A program made the translations under genes and the position numbers. A DNA stretch of 64,000 nucleotides from Verrucomicrobiales bacterium (lineage in GTDB: Bacteria; Verrucomicrobiota; Verrucomicrobiia; Verrucomicrobiales; DEV007). The notes under the pieces were generated by a model that saw only the letters and a list, made by a program, of their open reading frames with translations, did not search any database and was not told where the DNA came from. The stretch is taken from NCBI GenBank assembly GCA_002698785.1, contig PAAG01000019.1, positions 344,350 to 408,349 on the forward strand, given 5' to 3'. Below are positions 62,145 to 64,000 of this stretch, piece after piece. Positions within the stretch are counted from its first letter, which is position 1; every line of letters begins with the position of its first letter.

Positions 62145-62475
62145 GAGGGAATTTTGTTAAGTAAGCGTGAGAATCGCTCAGTTGTAGCCGACCATATAGG
62201 GGCCAACTGCCGGAAGCCATGGGGTGATACCCTACTTGTGAGAATACAGTCCGCCGGGGTGGCTCCCATGAAGCAGTGCTACGCTCCAAGCCGGGTGAAC
62301 TCTCAAAGAGGTGGGGTTATTGCCCATGGACATCGGTCAACCAGCGCCGACACTGATGAATTGCTGACGGTCGAGCCGAATCGGTCGAGAGATTCCCTAC
62401 CCCTCATCTTCCCTGAAAAGAGCAAATCACAAACAAAACGAAATCGTTTCGTTTTCCCGGTCCTACCGGACGGCA
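62145..62475. other. 331-bp spacer with no supported gene
   Basis: The track ORF at 62154-62513 has poor composition and overlaps the kinase. I see no RNA gene or strong hairpin. It probably holds the two divergent promoters. Confidence 0.4.
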
Positions 62476-63618
62476 TTGCAGAAAAGCTTGCGGGATTCAG
62501 AAACGCCCCCTGATCCCGCACGACTCCGAAGACTTGGCAACCGGGCGTTGAAGCTCGGAATCGATTTACTCGGGCTCGCAGGGATTCACGAAAGCTCCCT
62601 TGTCGCGCTGGAGAAAAACGGTATACCCGACCGGAAAAAGAGAGACCGGACCCGGCGCGGCACCGCTTTCTTTGATCTGGTATTGGCACCGATCGAGGAG
62701 AGCCGCTTCATCGCGTCCGAAGCGAACAGCCGGTTTGAAACCATTATCGAAACTTTGACCTGCCGCACCGAAGCGCTCGACCGCTCAAACAAGAAACTTC
62801 AGGTAGAAATCGCCAGGCGCAAGAAGGTCGAGGACTCTTTGCGGACAAGCGAGACCACCACAGGGATCCTGCTCAAGCAGGCCCGCGCGATGCAGGAGCA
62901 GATGCGCTCCCTTTCCCATCGCCTCATTACCGCTCAAGAAGATGAGCGAAGAAGAATCAGCCGGGAATTGCACGACGTCATCGCGCAGACTCTTGCCGCG
63001 ATCAATGTTCAACTCGCTGTCTTACGATCGGTGAGCGCTGCAAACGCCGACGACCTTCATGAAAAGATCGAAGCTACCGAGCTCCTCGTGGAACAATCGG
63101 TTGAGATCGTGCATCGTTTCGCTGCTGAATTACGGCCCGTCGTCCTTGACGATTTAGGGCTCATTCCTGCGCTGAGATCCTACATCGATTCATTCACCGA
63201 CCACTACGATATCCCCGTACAAATTTCCGCTTCTCCTACGGTTGAGGAATTGGACAGCACTGCGCTTACGACAATATTCCGAATCGCTCAAGAGGCCCTG
63301 ACCAATATCGCACGACACTCCCAGGCGAGCCTGGTGAAGTTCACCCTTCGCCCGACCAAGAGATCGTTCCGAATGAAGATCGCCGACAATGGGCTAGGAT
63401 TTTCCACGACGATCCTGACAACCACTTGCGACTACAGAAGGCTCGGCATTCTTGGAATGCGGGAGCGCGCCGAGATGGTGGGGGGATCCTTTCGGATCGA
63501 TTCCACCGACGGTGAAGGAACGGTAATCCTTGTCGACATTCCGCGCCCCTCGGGCGTCCCGGCAGATCTTTCGCAGATCGAGCCGACCCCTGGTAAACCG
63601 ACGAAAAAGACAACATGA
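62476..63618 (+). CDS. Cytoplasmic NarL-type sensor histidine kinase
   Basis: 380 residues from a TTG; no membrane span is seen. The N-terminal ALKLGIDLLGLAGIHESSL segment is like the family's usual opening. The HisKA_3 motif RRRISRELHDVIAQTL places the phosphorylated His near residue 165. The ATPase has EALTNIARHSQAS, ADNGLGF and GILGMRERAEMVGGSF. The gene overlaps the response regulator start by 4 bp, so they form a two-component pair. Confidence 0.85.
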   Translation: MQKSLRDSETPPDPARLRRLGNRALKLGIDLLGLAGIHESSLVALEKNGIPDRKKRDRTRRGTAFFDLVLAPIEESRFIASEANSRFETIIETLTCRTEALDRSNKKLQVEIARRKKVEDSLRTSETTTGILLKQARAMQEQMRSLSHRLITAQEDERRRISRELHDVIAQTLAAINVQLAVLRSVSAANADDLHEKIEATELLVEQSVEIVHRFAAELRPVVLDDLGLIPALRSYIDSFTDHYDIPVQISASPTVEELDSTALTTIFRIAQEALTNIARHSQASLVKFTLRPTKRSFRMKIADNGLGFSTTILTTTCDYRRLGILGMRERAEMVGGSFRIDSTDGEGTVILVDIPRPSGVPADLSQIEPTPGKPTKKTT

Positions 63619-64000
63619 GCACCGTTATCACCGTTCTTCTTGCCGAAGACCACCTTATCGTCCTGGAAGGGATAAAAATGCTCTTGTCGTATGAGACGGA
63701 TATCGAGATCGTCGGCGAAGCGGGTGACGGACGCATTGCCGTCGAACTGGCAGAAAAGCTCCAACCGGACATTGTCGTAATGGATATTGCGATGCCGGAA
63801 CTCAATGGCCTCGAAGCAACCCGCCAAATCCGTACCCGTGTTCCGAAGACAAAAGTAATCATTCTCTCCGCGCACAACGACGATGCGTATGTGAAACAGG
63901 CACTCGCGTTCGGAGCCTCCGGCTACTTGCTGAAGCAAATTGCCGGGAGTGTTCTCCCCTCGGCCATCCGCGAAGTCCATCACAACACATCCTGTTTCAG
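63615..64000 (+). CDS. Response regulator receiver, truncated by the window
   Basis: Starts MSTVITVLLAEDHLIVLEGI and remains open at the edge, 128 residues visible. The acidic pocket is ED near residue 11 and the phosphorylated Asp is in DIVVMDIAMPELNG; later Lys is in SGYLLKQI. This is the NarL/FixJ receiver expected of the kinase next door; its LuxR-type output domain should follow outside the window. The track missed it for lack of a stop. Confidence 0.88.
   Translation, partial: MSTVITVLLAEDHLIVLEGIKMLLSYETDIEIVGEAGDGRIAVELAEKLQPDIVVMDIAMPELNGLEATRQIRTRVPKTKVIILSAHNDDAYVKQALAFGASGYLLKQIAGSVLPSAIREVHHNTSCF

Noticed and set aside
62154-62513. 119-residue plus ORF before the kinase
   Set aside because: Low-quality composition, no family, and its end overlaps the kinase start.
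1-64000. CRISPR array, rRNA or intact insertion sequence
   Set aside because: I found no regularly spaced direct repeats, no rRNA-like sequence and no transposase with terminal repeats by eye.

Overview
The window looks like a chromosomal segment of a Gram-negative bacterium of moderate GC. Many starts have weak Shine-Dalgarno sites. Several gene families (PRC-barrel/BON protein, DUF932 cassette, paired cytoplasmic histidine kinase and NarL-type regulator) would fit Verrucomicrobiota or a neighbouring phylum, but nothing here fixes the taxon and I hold that guess loosely. Most of the window is mobile or defence DNA rather than housekeeping DNA.

Region 1 (1-16.6 kb) is a DNA phosphorothioation (Dnd) locus. 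dndA runs left and dndB-dndC-dndD-dndE runs right from a shared promoter region that carries two inverted repeats. Directly behind dndA lies a clear SeqA-family gene, which is unexpected. A DUF4007 gene and a HARE-HTH gene diverge from each other further left. Facing dndE is a tightly packed minus-strand operon: PLD-plus-SF2 helicase, a 58-residue gene missed by the ORF track, a second DndD-like SMC ATPase, a Dnd-associated-protein-4-like gene, an HNH nuclease and a second DGQHR (DndB-like) protein. It stands where DndFGH restriction genes would normally be, so I read it as the phosphorothioate-sensing or effector arm, possibly of the Pbe type.

Region 2 (16.7-27.2 kb) is another minus-strand block: AddB-like nuclease, AddA-like UvrD helicase-nuclease, McrB with two EVE-like domains, and McrC. 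A VWA protein lies upstream.

Region 3 (27.3-41.3 kb) is a varied accessory block. Its core is a plus-strand operon: small WYL-like protein, WYL regulator, PD-(D/E)XK nuclease, tyrosine phosphatase fused to ADP-ribosylglycohydrolase, then two EEP-fold hydrolases. From the WYL gene onward the genes overlap or nearly touch. A HAD-type RNA-repair-like gene is divergent from it, and a shared operator-like sequence occurs twice. HNH and PD-(D/E)XK proteins, a NERD-helicase, a coiled-coil HTH protein and an ankyrin protein follow.

Region 4 (41.3-54 kb) holds recombination genes. A tyrosine integrase ends about 110 bp from a 3' tRNA fragment (T-arm, acceptor strand and CCA) that reads rightward. This suggests that everything to its left, at least 42 kb, is one island inserted in a tRNA gene whose intact copy lies beyond base 1. 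To the right is a second element: large serine recombinase, XRE regulator with a perfect operator palindrome, winged-helix paralogues, a TOPRIM/helicase replication protein, a duplicated palindrome cassette, and a RHH / nuclease / DUF932 gene set.

Region 5 (54-64 kb) contains a DUF4062-like effector candidate, an HNH-like protein, a decayed MtfA-type peptidase, a lipoprotein and membrane-protein operon, a frameshifted prokaryotic Argonaute pseudogene, a PRC-barrel/BON envelope protein and a two-component pair cut by the window edge.
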